This document shows, piece by piece, positions 1 to 6,460 of a stretch of 6,599 nt of DNA (its first letter is position 1; every line of letters begins with the position of its first letter). The position numbers and the translations under genes are program-made. The notes below the pieces were generated by a model. It was not told the origin of the DNA. It saw only the letters and a program-made list of their open reading frames with translations, and made no database searches. This DNA comes from Lawsonibacter sp. (lineage in GTDB: Bacteria > Bacillota > Clostridia > Oscillospirales > Oscillospiraceae), in assembly GCA_022798855.1 (NCBI GenBank), contig JAAWNI010000125.1:1-6599 (forward strand), written 5' to 3'.

Positions 1-1671
1 CACGTGCTCACCCACACCTCCCAGGGGGCCATCGGCATGACCACCCGGACGGGGGACTCGCTGAAAAGCTTCCAGAGCACCATTCTGGCCCAGCGCCAGC
101 TGACCAACCTGGGGATCATGAAGTCCCCCGGCACCGGCAGCATGATCCTGTCCATGTACTACCCCATCTTTGAGGGGCAGCGGTGCATCGGCTACGTGGG
201 GGCGGGGGTCTACGCCAGCCACCTGATGGATTCACTGCTGAATTTGAACATCAAGGGCCTGCCCGACAGCGAGTACGTGTTCCTGAACGTGGACACGGGG
301 GTGTACCTCTACCACAAGGACGAGGCGCTGCTGAATACCGAAACTGCCGACGCCGGGTATAAGGAGATCATCGCCCGCATCCAGGCGGACGGCTCCACCC
401 AGGCGGGCACCCACTCCTACCGGGACGAGGACGGCGGCAAGCAGCTGGTGGTCTATAAGTACCTGAAGGACCGGGGCTGGGTCTTCATGGTGCGGGACAG
501 CGTGTCTGAGGTCTATGGCTCCGTCATGGCGGTGCGCCTGATCGTGGGCGCGCTGTGCGCGGTGATGGCCGTGGCCGTCATCTTCATCACCCTGCTGATC
601 CTGCGCCGGGAGGGCCGGGAGCTCATGGTGGTGGAGCGGGCCATCGGCCGGCTGGGCGACCTGAACCTCTCCGCCGACCAGGAGCTGGAGGCCTTCTACG
701 GCCGGTCGGACGAGATCGGCATGATCGCCCGGACCACCCACCGGGTCTGCGGCTGCCTGCGGCAGACCATTGACGATGTGGGCCGCATCCTGGGGGAGAT
801 GGCCGGCGGCAACCTGTCCGTGGACGTGACCCAGAACGAGTCCTATTACATCGGCGACTTCCGGGCCCTGTCCGAGAGCCTGAAATCCATCCGGGCCAAC
901 CTGACCAACGTGATCCGGGACATCTCCCAGGTGGCCCGGCAGGTGGACTCCAGCGCCGACCGGGTATCCACCGGCGCCCAGGCCCTCTCCCAGGGGACGC
1001 TGGAGCAGGCCGCTTCCATCGACGGGCTGGTGGCCAATGTGAGCACCATCACCACGCAGATACAGACCAGCACCGTGCGCTGCGGCGACGCCACCGACCT
1101 GGTGCGCAAGGCCACCGGCTACGCCGCCGAAGCCGACACCAAGATGGAGCAGCTCACCGAAGCCACCCAGAACATCGACCGCTCCTCCGCCCAGATCGGC
1201 ACCATCATCAAGACCATTGAGGACATCGCCTTCCAGACCAACATTCTGGCCCTGAACGCCGCCGTGGAAGCCGCCCGGGCGGGCAGCGCCGGCAAGGGCT
1301 TCTCGGTGGTGGCCGACGAGGTCCGGAACCTGGCGGCCAAGTCCGCCGAAGCCGCCCAGAACACCAACAGCCTGATCAACCGCTCCATCCAGGACGTGAA
1401 ATCGGGGACGGAGTCCACCGATCTGGCCGTCTCCGCCATGCGGGTGATCGACGACTGCATCCAGTCGATCAAGGAGCTGATGGACGAGATCGCCGCCGCC
1501 AGCGTCCAGCAGTCGGAGATGATCGTCCTGGTGGAGAACGGCATCAGGGAGATCTCCGCCGTGGTCCAGACCAACTCCTCCGCCGCGGAGAAGAGCGCGG
1601 CAGTCTCCATGGAGCTGTCCAACCAGGCCCGGACCCTGAACAGCCTTATCAGCCGGTTCCGCATCGCGTAA
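1..1671 (+). CDS. Methyl-accepting chemotaxis protein, 5'-truncated by window edge
   Basis: Transmembrane chemoreceptor that would control CheA kinase through CheW. Residues are counted from the GTG at base 4, which is probably not the real start: the frame is open to base 1 and no N-terminal transmembrane helix is present. Residues 1-175 look like the distal part of an extracytoplasmic cache sensor, including the typical RGWVFMVRDSVSEVYG ending. A transmembrane helix spans about 177-200, followed by a HAMP region to about 252 and a second HAMP-like segment (GNLSVDV, then YIGDF) to about 303. The coiled-coil signalling domain fills 304-555, with the conserved hairpin tip at 406-451 (EDIAFQTNILALNAAVEAAR, then GKGF, VVADEVRNLA). 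It stops at TAA with no CheR-tethering pentapeptide, ending SRFRIA. The ligand cannot be read from the sequence. The gene converges on the Hsp70 operon and has no evident functional link to it. The family assignment is secure. Confidence 0.96.
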   Translation, partial: HVLTHTSQGAIGMTTRTGDSLKSFQSTILAQRQLTNLGIMKSPGTGSMILSMYYPIFEGQRCIGYVGAGVYASHLMDSLLNLNIKGLPDSEYVFLNVDTGVYLYHKDEALLNTETADAGYKEIIARIQADGSTQAGTHSYRDEDGGKQLVVYKYLKDRGWVFMVRDSVSEVYGSVMAVRLIVGALCAVMAVAVIFITLLILRREGRELMVVERAIGRLGDLNLSADQELEAFYGRSDEIGMIARTTHRVCGCLRQTIDDVGRILGEMAGGNLSVDVTQNESYYIGDFRALSESLKSIRANLTNVIRDISQVARQVDSSADRVSTGAQALSQGTLEQAASIDGLVANVSTITTQIQTSTVRCGDATDLVRKATGYAAEADTKMEQLTEATQNIDRSSAQIGTIIKTIEDIAFQTNILALNAAVEAARAGSAGKGFSVVADEVRNLAAKSAEAAQNTNSLINRSIQDVKSGTESTDLAVSAMRVIDDCIQSIKELMDEIAAASVQQSEMIVLVENGIREISAVVQTNSSAAEKSAAVSMELSNQARTLNSLISRFRIA

Positions 1672-1691
1672 ATACCTGAATATCAGCAGAA

Positions 1692-1726
1692 AGCCGGGGA
1701 GGAATCACTTGGATTCCTCCCCGGCT
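1692..1726. terminator. Bidirectional stem-loop between convergent genes
   Basis: A perfect 15-bp inverted repeat (1692-1706 with 1712-1726) around a 5-nt loop. It starts 20 bp after the chemoreceptor stop and ends 1 bp before the stop codon of the minus-strand DUF1266 gene, so it can serve both converging transcripts. The stem is GC-rich at its base. Neither side has a strong T tract: CTTAGGCTTTGT follows on the plus strand and TTCTGCTGATATT on the minus strand. Termination is therefore inferred from stem strength and position. Confidence 0.8.
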
Positions 1727-1727
1727 C

Positions 1728-2936
1728 TTAGGCTTTGTCCGGATTCAGCTCCATATTCCAGGGCAGGTTGTAGGGGCTGTCCGCCCGGCGGCGGATGGTC
1801 CAGTAGATGTCCGCCCGCTGCTGGACGGCGGCCAGGTCGGAGGGGCTCTGGCCCCCGGAGAGCCGCCAGGCGGAGAAGCCGTCCAGGAAGCCCTGGCAGA
1901 GCTCCTCCCAGGACTGGAAGTCCTTCTGCATGATCCGGCCCACGGCGCAGGACCGGCGGATGCACTCCTCCCGGCTGCACCAGCCGATCAGGTAGGCGCA
2001 CCCCAGCAGCTGCATGGAGCGGCACAGCTCCCAGGCCAGGCCGGCCTGGCTGTCGCAGTTTTGATAGCCTGGGCCCTCGCTCATGTACTCCACCGTCTCC
2101 AGCAGGTCCTTGTAGCTGTTGATGTCCCAGCTCTCCGACAGCATCTCCTTCTCCGCCCGGACCGTCTCCCCTGTTTTGGGCAGAGCGCCGATATAGAAGG
2201 GGTGCTTCTGGGCGGCTTCCGGGTCCCGGAGGTACAGCCCGGCGAAGAACTGGGCCCAGATGGCGTAGGTCCCCGTCAGCCACAGCTCCAGGTCGCTGCG
2301 GGTGCGGGTAGCCTCCATATTCTTCTCGCCCCGCTTGCGCAGTAGTTTCAGTACGAGGAATTGCAGCACCGCCAGCAGGGCCATGCAGGCGAAGGTGGCG
2401 CCCATCTGGTATTTTTCCACAAAGTGTTCCCGGTCCAGCTCGTCGTCCCCGTGGTTGCCCAGCATGTCCCCGTAGTGGCTGATATCCGCCAGATTCGGGG
2501 CTTCCCGGGCCAGGATGGCCCTGCTCTGCTCAGACGGCTCCCAGGAACGCCAGACGCCGATGGGGGACCCCCAGTAGTCCCGGTCCGGGTCATACTCATA
2601 GGCGTCCAGGTTGTACTGGATGAGGATCTGCTCGCCGCTCTGGAGGGTGAAGAACCAGTAAAAGCTGCCGTCCAGGGAGACGCCGCCCTCGGAGTCCTGC
2701 CAGTCGGTCTGGACCCGCTCCACCCGGAACTTGTCCAGAGACTCCATGTCGGCGATGGAGCGGGCCACCGGGGTGTCCGCTTGGGCGGAAGCCCCGATGC
2801 CGCCGGGGCCCAGGTCCATGCGGCTGTAGTAGGCGTTCCAGCCCGGGCCGGACAGAAACCACACCGGCAGCCACACGGACAGTGCAAGGGTGGCGGTGAG
2901 CTGAATGGCCAATCTGTTCTTTCGCAGAAAATTCAC
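1728..2936 (-). CDS. Two-pass membrane protein with C-terminal DUF1266 domain
   Basis: Predicted 402-residue protein, third gene of the hscC operon. A first transmembrane helix lies at about 7-29 after a basic N-terminus (MNFLRKNR). A loop of about 150 residues rich in W, Y, D and E follows, probably extracytoplasmic, then a second helix at about 177-199 followed by KLLRKRGEK. This puts both ends in the cytoplasm. Residues ~210-397 match what I know of DUF1266: SWDINSYKDLL near 269, AWELCRSMQLLG at 301-312, a GWCSREECIRR segment, FQSWEELCQGFLDG around 340, and the terminal ADSPYNLPWNMEL. E. coli YbeR and YbeU are DUF1266 proteins encoded beside djlB, djlC and hscC, which supports the assignment. 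The biochemical function of DUF1266 is unknown to me. The start is GTG, chosen because GAGGA lies 6 nt upstream, it is 9 bp after the previous stop, and it gives a sensible signal-anchor. The extracytoplasmic loop matches no family I recognise. Confidence 0.85.
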   Translation of the reverse strand: MNFLRKNRLAIQLTATLALSVWLPVWFLSGPGWNAYYSRMDLGPGGIGASAQADTPVARSIADMESLDKFRVERVQTDWQDSEGGVSLDGSFYWFFTLQSGEQILIQYNLDAYEYDPDRDYWGSPIGVWRSWEPSEQSRAILAREAPNLADISHYGDMLGNHGDDELDREHFVEKYQMGATFACMALLAVLQFLVLKLLRKRGEKNMEATRTRSDLELWLTGTYAIWAQFFAGLYLRDPEAAQKHPFYIGALPKTGETVRAEKEMLSESWDINSYKDLLETVEYMSEGPGYQNCDSQAGLAWELCRSMQLLGCAYLIGWCSREECIRRSCAVGRIMQKDFQSWEELCQGFLDGFSAWRLSGGQSPSDLAAVQQRADIYWTIRRRADSPYNLPWNMELNPDKA

Positions 2937-2954
2937 GGCGATTCCTCACTTCCT
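2937..2954 (-). promoter_or_regulatory. Ribosome binding site of the DUF1266 gene, overlapping the upstream stop
   Basis: On the minus strand AGGAAGTGAGGAATCGCC precedes the GTG start. GAGGA (2943-2947) overlaps the TGA stop of the J-domain gene (2946-2948) and is 6 nt from GTG. This geometry favours translational coupling and supports the GTG start over any internal ATG. Confidence 0.75.
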
Positions 2955-4601
2955 GATAATCTGTATGTACCTGGGCATGGACTCCCAGCTGGTTTGAAAG
3001 CTGTCCCCGTTGTGGAGCTGGATGGATTTCATATCCAGGCTGAACTCCTCCGCCGGCAGGCTGGCCAGGTACATGCCCTCGAAGAGGTACTGGCGCGCCG
3101 CCTCCCCGGTGGCCTTGTCCACGCCGCTGACCAGAAAGCAGGTGCTCCGGTCCAGCTCCACGGCCCCCTGGGGCACCAGCTCATAGGCCGCGCCGCCGAA
3201 GTCCTCCCGGGCCAGGCCGCTCTCCTCCACGATATAGGCGCACAGGCTGGCCCCCGCTTCGTTCTGGTAGTAGTCCAGCAGGCGTGGGGCGTCGAAGGGG
3301 GTGTCGGAGGTGTAGGTGTAGTAGGCCAGGTTGTATATGCCCAGCCGCAGGGTGTACTCCGGCCGGCACGTTTGATACCAGTCCTCCCCCTCCAGCGACT
3401 CCATCAGCGCCCCCAGGGCGGCCACCCCCTCCTCATTGTCCCAGAGGGGCGCCCGGAAGAAATATCCGCCGGGGGAGCCGCCGTAGATGTTGGGGACGCC
3501 GCCCTCCTCCAGCTCGATCATATCCCACTTCCACTGTTCAGCGAAGTCCTTCAGCGCCCGGGTCAGCACCACGTTGCCGTAGTTGGTGGCGTAGCCCCGC
3601 TGGCCCGCCGCCAGGTCCCGCTCCCCGTCGGGCCAGGCCAGAAAGACCAGGTTGGGGTCATCCCAGGGGGAGAAGAGGTTTTCGTAGTTCCGCCCCTCCT
3701 GGAGGGATTCCATCCGCCGCCCCAGGTCCTCCTCCAGGTACTGGCACATCAGGGCCTGGGCCTGCCGGGCGGGGGCCTGCCGCACCTCCTGGATCTGGTG
3801 GAGGGCCAGGGGCAGCCCCGCGAAGAGAAGGAGGAGGAGCGCGGCGATCCGCACGGACCAGCGCTTGTGCAGGGGCTTTTTCTCTCTGGGCGCGGGGGGA
3901 GCCGGGGGAGGGGGGGCCTGATAGGCCGTGCCGGTCAGCGGCTCCACAAGGCCCTGCCACACGTCCGGGACCACCAGCTTCCGCAGGCCGAAGACCTGGG
4001 CCATCTCCTGCTTCACCGGCTCCTCCAGGTCGGGGGTCCGGCGCAGCAGCTCCTCCAGGGCGGCCACGAACGCCTCGTCCCCCTTGACGGAGAAGAAAAC
4101 GCCGCTGTGGAGGAAGAACACCCAATCCCGCAGGGGCGCGCGGCTGTCCAGCAGCTCCTCCAGGCTGGTCAGCGCCGCTTCGATGCGGGCGAAGCGCCAC
4201 TCCAGCCGCCGGTTTTCCTCCTCCGAGCCGGGGTGGTGCTTGGCGAAGAACCGCTCCCGCCGCTCCGCCGACTGGCGCTCCCGCTCCTCGGCCCGCCGCT
4301 GGGCCTCCTGGAGGAATATCTGCTCGTAGTTCCAGCCCTCCTCCGCTTTCTGGGGGGCTTCCTGGGGCTGGGGGATGTCCATGGCGGAGGGCCGCTCCTC
4401 CGGACGGGGGGCCTGGGGCTCCGAAAGGCTTCCGCCCTTCCGGGCGGCGCGGCGGGCCTGCTGATAGGCTTCGTGGAGCCGCTGAAAGCCCTCGGGGTCC
4501 TCCTCCGGGTGGGTGGTTTTCAGCCGCTCGGCATAGGCCCGGCGCACCGCCGCCAGATCGGAGGGGCCGGGCAGCCCCAGTTCGCTCCAAGGCCAGTTCA
4601 T
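2946..4601 (-). CDS. Membrane-anchored DjlB/DjlC-like J-domain protein, HscC co-chaperone
   Basis: Predicted 551-residue protein, second gene of the hscC operon, most likely the J-protein partner of the Hsp70. Residues 1-57 resemble the divergent J domain of DjlB/DjlC-type proteins: WPWSELGL, then DLAAVRRAYAERLK, then THPEEDPEGFQRLHEAYQQA. The usual HPD signature reads HPE at 31-33. A charged, Q/E-rich linker (58-130) leads to a helical segment (about 137-208) and a proline-rich stretch (229-238, APPPPAPPAP). A basic run, REKKPLHKRW, precedes one transmembrane helix at about 249-268. By the positive-inside rule the J domain is cytoplasmic and residues 275-551 lie outside. That C-terminal region is rich in aromatics and acids and matches no family I recognise. 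The ATG start overlaps the hscC stop (ATGA) with AGGAGG 7 nt upstream. I do not choose between djlB and djlC because orthology is not resolvable here. Confidence 0.85.
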   Translation of the reverse strand: MNWPWSELGLPGPSDLAAVRRAYAERLKTTHPEEDPEGFQRLHEAYQQARRAARKGGSLSEPQAPRPEERPSAMDIPQPQEAPQKAEEGWNYEQIFLQEAQRRAEERERQSAERRERFFAKHHPGSEEENRRLEWRFARIEAALTSLEELLDSRAPLRDWVFFLHSGVFFSVKGDEAFVAALEELLRRTPDLEEPVKQEMAQVFGLRKLVVPDVWQGLVEPLTGTAYQAPPPPAPPAPREKKPLHKRWSVRIAALLLLLFAGLPLALHQIQEVRQAPARQAQALMCQYLEEDLGRRMESLQEGRNYENLFSPWDDPNLVFLAWPDGERDLAAGQRGYATNYGNVVLTRALKDFAEQWKWDMIELEEGGVPNIYGGSPGGYFFRAPLWDNEEGVAALGALMESLEGEDWYQTCRPEYTLRLGIYNLAYYTYTSDTPFDAPRLLDYYQNEAGASLCAYIVEESGLAREDFGGAAYELVPQGAVELDRSTCFLVSGVDKATGEAARQYLFEGMYLASLPAEEFSLDMKSIQLHNGDSFQTSWESMPRYIQIIRK

Positions 4602-6346
4602 GGCAGCTCCTCCTCTCCGCCGTCCTCCATGTGGAAGCCGTCAAACTCCATATCCTGAAATACGTCTTCGCCCATCCAGGCCTCGGCCTGGTCCAGGAAC
4701 CTGCGCATCACCCGGGACGCCTTGCCCGCCAGGATTGGGTCCTGGCTGTTCAGGACGTTTTGATACCACTCCAGACGCCGGAACACCTCCCCGCGCAGGC
4801 GGCCCACGGAGGCCACATAGAGCCGCTCCGCCCGGGCGATGAGGGCCCGGGGGACCTCCTGCTCCCGGGGGTGCATCTTCAGGGCGGACAGCTCCTGGAG
4901 CCGCCGCTCCGCCTCCTGGTCGCTCATGGAGTCGTTTTTGATGACCAGCCGCTGGGGCTTTTCCGAGCCGGTGGCCGCTTCCACCTCCAGCAGGCCGTTG
5001 ATGTCGTAAGTAAACCGCACCCGCACCGGCTGGCGGCCCTGCTTGCTCCTGGGCACCGCAGCCCGGAGCCTGCCTAAAAAGGTGTTGTCCCGGCAGTAGA
5101 GGTTTTCCCCCTGGTAGACCTCGATCATTACCTCCTCCTGGCCCTCGTAGGCGGTGGAGAAGACGTCCTCCCGGCTGGAGGGCAGGACGCAGTTGCGCTC
5201 GATGAGGGAGGACATGACCGGCTGCTCCGGGTCGGCCGTGTTCAGGACGGCCACCCCCAGGGTGAAGGGGCACACGTCGGTGAGCACCAGCTCCCGCAAA
5301 TCGGCCGCCCGGGACTTCATGCCGGCGCAGATGCCCGCCCCCAGGGCGATGGCGGTGTCGGGCCGGCTGTCCTCGGCGGGCTTCCGGCCCAGAAGCCGGG
5401 AGATGTACTGCCGGACGGCGGGCATATGGCTGGACCCACCCACCATCACCAGCTCGTCCAACTCGTCCATGGACATCTCCGCGTCCAGGAACACCCGCTT
5501 GGCGGGGGCGGCCATCCGCTGGAACAGCCCGGCGCAGGAGGAGATCATCCACTCGTTGGTCAGCTCCAGGGAAGCCATGGCCCCCTCGTGCTCCACCACC
5601 ATCAGCACCGGCTCACGGGTGGTCAGGGCGATCTTGCAGCTCTCCGCCTGGCGCACCAGCAGCTCCTGGCGCTGGCGGGACAGGGCGTCGAAGTCGATGC
5701 CCGCCTCCCGGCAGAAGGCCCTGGCGATGGCGGCGTCGAAGTCGGTGCCCCCCAGGCGGTTGTCCCCGCTGACGGCGGTGACGCTGACCACGTTCTCAAA
5801 CCGCTCCACCAGGGAGACGTCCAGCGTGCCGCCCCCCAGGTCGAAGACCAGGCAGACCTTGTCCTGGTCCCCCTCGGAGATGTGGGCGGCCACAGCGGCG
5901 GCGGAGGGCTCGTTGACCAGCCGCTCCACCCGCAGGCCGGCCAGGGCGCCGGCCCGCTTGGTGGCGGAGCGCTGGGGCTCGGCGAAGTAGGCGGGGACGC
6001 TGATCACCGCTTCGGTGACCGGCTCACCCAGATAGGCCTCCGCGTCCTGCCGCAGGCTGCGGAGCACCAGGGCGGAGAGCTCCTCCGGCTTGAACTGCCT
6101 GCCCCCCAGATGAAAGACCTTGTCCGTGCCCATGAACCGCTTGAAGCGGGCGGCGGTCCGGTCCGGGTGGGAGATGAGCCGGTCCCTGGCGGCCTGCCCC
6201 ACCAGAATGGAGCCGTCTTCGTCTATGCTGACGGCGCTGGGCGTGAGGAACTCTCCGGCGGCGTTGGGGATCAGGCGGCACTGGCCGTCACGCCAGACCG
6301 ACGCCAGGGAATTGGTGGTGCCCAGATCAATGCCTATAATTGCCAT
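4598..6346 (-). CDS. hscC: HscC-type Hsp70 chaperone
   Basis: ATP-dependent cytoplasmic chaperone, 582 residues, close to the ~556 of E. coli HscC and shorter than DnaK (~638). The nucleotide-binding domain has phosphate-1 GIDLGTTNS (5-13), the catalytic-lysine region FKRFMG (K69), NEPSAAAVA (125-133), phosphate-2 VFDLGGGTLDVSL (167-179) and the adenosine loop MVGGSSHMPAVR (301-312). The interdomain linker is LVLTDVCPFTLGV (353-365). Features typical of HscC rather than DnaK, compared from memory with the E. coli protein, are the start of the domain (DLGTTNSL, VW.DG, LIPN, GE.LTPS), LTD.CP..LGV, VYQGEN, R.(F/S)YDINGLLEV and LSALK..PR. The helical lid is short and the tail ends GGEEELP. No GrpE or DnaJ gene is adjacent. 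It is the first gene of the operon with AGGAGG 9 nt before ATG and overlaps the J-protein gene by 4 nt. E. coli HscC is a specialised Hsp70 that does not substitute for DnaK. Confidence 0.95.
   Translation of the reverse strand: MAIIGIDLGTTNSLASVWRDGQCRLIPNAAGEFLTPSAVSIDEDGSILVGQAARDRLISHPDRTAARFKRFMGTDKVFHLGGRQFKPEELSALVLRSLRQDAEAYLGEPVTEAVISVPAYFAEPQRSATKRAGALAGLRVERLVNEPSAAAVAAHISEGDQDKVCLVFDLGGGTLDVSLVERFENVVSVTAVSGDNRLGGTDFDAAIARAFCREAGIDFDALSRQRQELLVRQAESCKIALTTREPVLMVVEHEGAMASLELTNEWMISSCAGLFQRMAAPAKRVFLDAEMSMDELDELVMVGGSSHMPAVRQYISRLLGRKPAEDSRPDTAIALGAGICAGMKSRAADLRELVLTDVCPFTLGVAVLNTADPEQPVMSSLIERNCVLPSSREDVFSTAYEGQEEVMIEVYQGENLYCRDNTFLGRLRAAVPRSKQGRQPVRVRFTYDINGLLEVEAATGSEKPQRLVIKNDSMSDQEAERRLQELSALKMHPREQEVPRALIARAERLYVASVGRLRGEVFRRLEWYQNVLNSQDPILAGKASRVMRRFLDQAEAWMGEDVFQDMEFDGFHMEDGGEEELP
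4602..4614 (-). promoter_or_regulatory. Ribosome binding site of the J-domain gene, inside the end of hscC
   Basis: On the minus strand AGGAGGAG (4607-4614) lies just upstream of the ATG, with the core AGGAGG ending 7 nt before it. It sits within the last codons of hscC, encoding part of the acidic GGEEELP tail. Together with the ATGA stop/start overlap it indicates coupled translation of chaperone and co-chaperone. Confidence 0.8.
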
Positions 6347-6355
6347 AGCGCGTAT

Positions 6356-6361
6356 CCTCCT
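6356..6361 (-). promoter_or_regulatory. Ribosome binding site of hscC
   Basis: AGGAGG on the minus strand, 9 nt before the ATG at 6346. This perfect match fixes the hscC start and gives MAIIGIDLGTTNS, the normal Hsp70 N-terminus. Confidence 0.9.
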
Positions 6362-6372
6362 CGGTGCAGAGT

Positions 6373-6389
6373 GCCCGCCTGAAACGGGC
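6373..6389 (-). other. Small hairpin in the hscC leader
   Basis: A 5-bp GC stem (GCCCG at 6373-6377 with CGGGC at 6385-6389) around a 7-nt loop lies between the predicted transcription start (about 6397) and the ribosome binding site. A regulatory role is not shown; it may be chance in GC-rich sequence. Confidence 0.3.
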
Positions 6390-6403
6390 GGCGTGTGTGG
6401 TCC

Positions 6404-6432
6404 ATCATACCACGGATCAACAAGATTTTCAA
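6404..6432 (-). promoter_or_regulatory. Sigma-A promoter of the hscC operon
   Basis: On the minus strand -35 TTGAAA (6427-6432), a 17-bp spacer, and -10 TATGAT (6404-6409). TGG immediately before the -10 (6410-6412) gives the TGn extension. Each box differs from consensus by one base. Transcription would start near 6397, leaving a leader of about 50 nt before ATG. It is the only good promoter I found upstream of the three minus-strand genes. Confidence 0.8.
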
Positions 6433-6447
6433 GGTGCGCCCCGCACC
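6433..6447. promoter_or_regulatory. Inverted repeat abutting the hscC -35 box, candidate operator
   Basis: Perfect 6-bp inverted repeat GGTGCG / CGCACC around CCC, directly next to the -35 hexamer (6427-6432). Its position suits a regulator site. No T tract follows on either strand, so it is unlikely to be a terminator. It is short enough to be chance in GC-rich DNA. Confidence 0.35.
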
Positions 6448-6460
6448 GGGGAGCGATTTA

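Noticed and set aside
4..6. GTG at base 4 as the true start of the chemoreceptor
   Set aside because: The frame is open to the window edge, no ribosome binding site is visible and the N-terminal membrane helix of a cache-type receptor is missing, so the gene must begin upstream.
4545..4565. Heptapeptide PSDLAAV in the J domain, repeated at 1824-1844 in the DUF1266 protein
   Set aside because: Differences are at wobble positions and the surrounding residues are unrelated. DLAAV(R)RAYA is normal for J-like helices, so this is likely convergence, not a duplicated segment.
2361..4658. Very long open frame (765 codons) on the plus strand, antisense to the J-protein and DUF1266 genes
   Set aside because: Its translation is low-complexity and rich in G, L, P, Q, H and V, without domains. 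It results from the strong GC third-position bias of the real minus-strand genes.
6353..6380. GCACTC followed by GAGGAG in the hscC leader, recalling a CIRCE half-site
   Set aside because: CIRCE needs TTAGCACTC-N9-GAGTGCTAA. The left half is only partly matched and the right half is just the Shine-Dalgarno sequence.
5426..6382. 318-codon plus-strand open frame opposite hscC
   Set aside because: Antisense shadow of a clear Hsp70 gene, with H/G/Q/V-rich repetitive composition.
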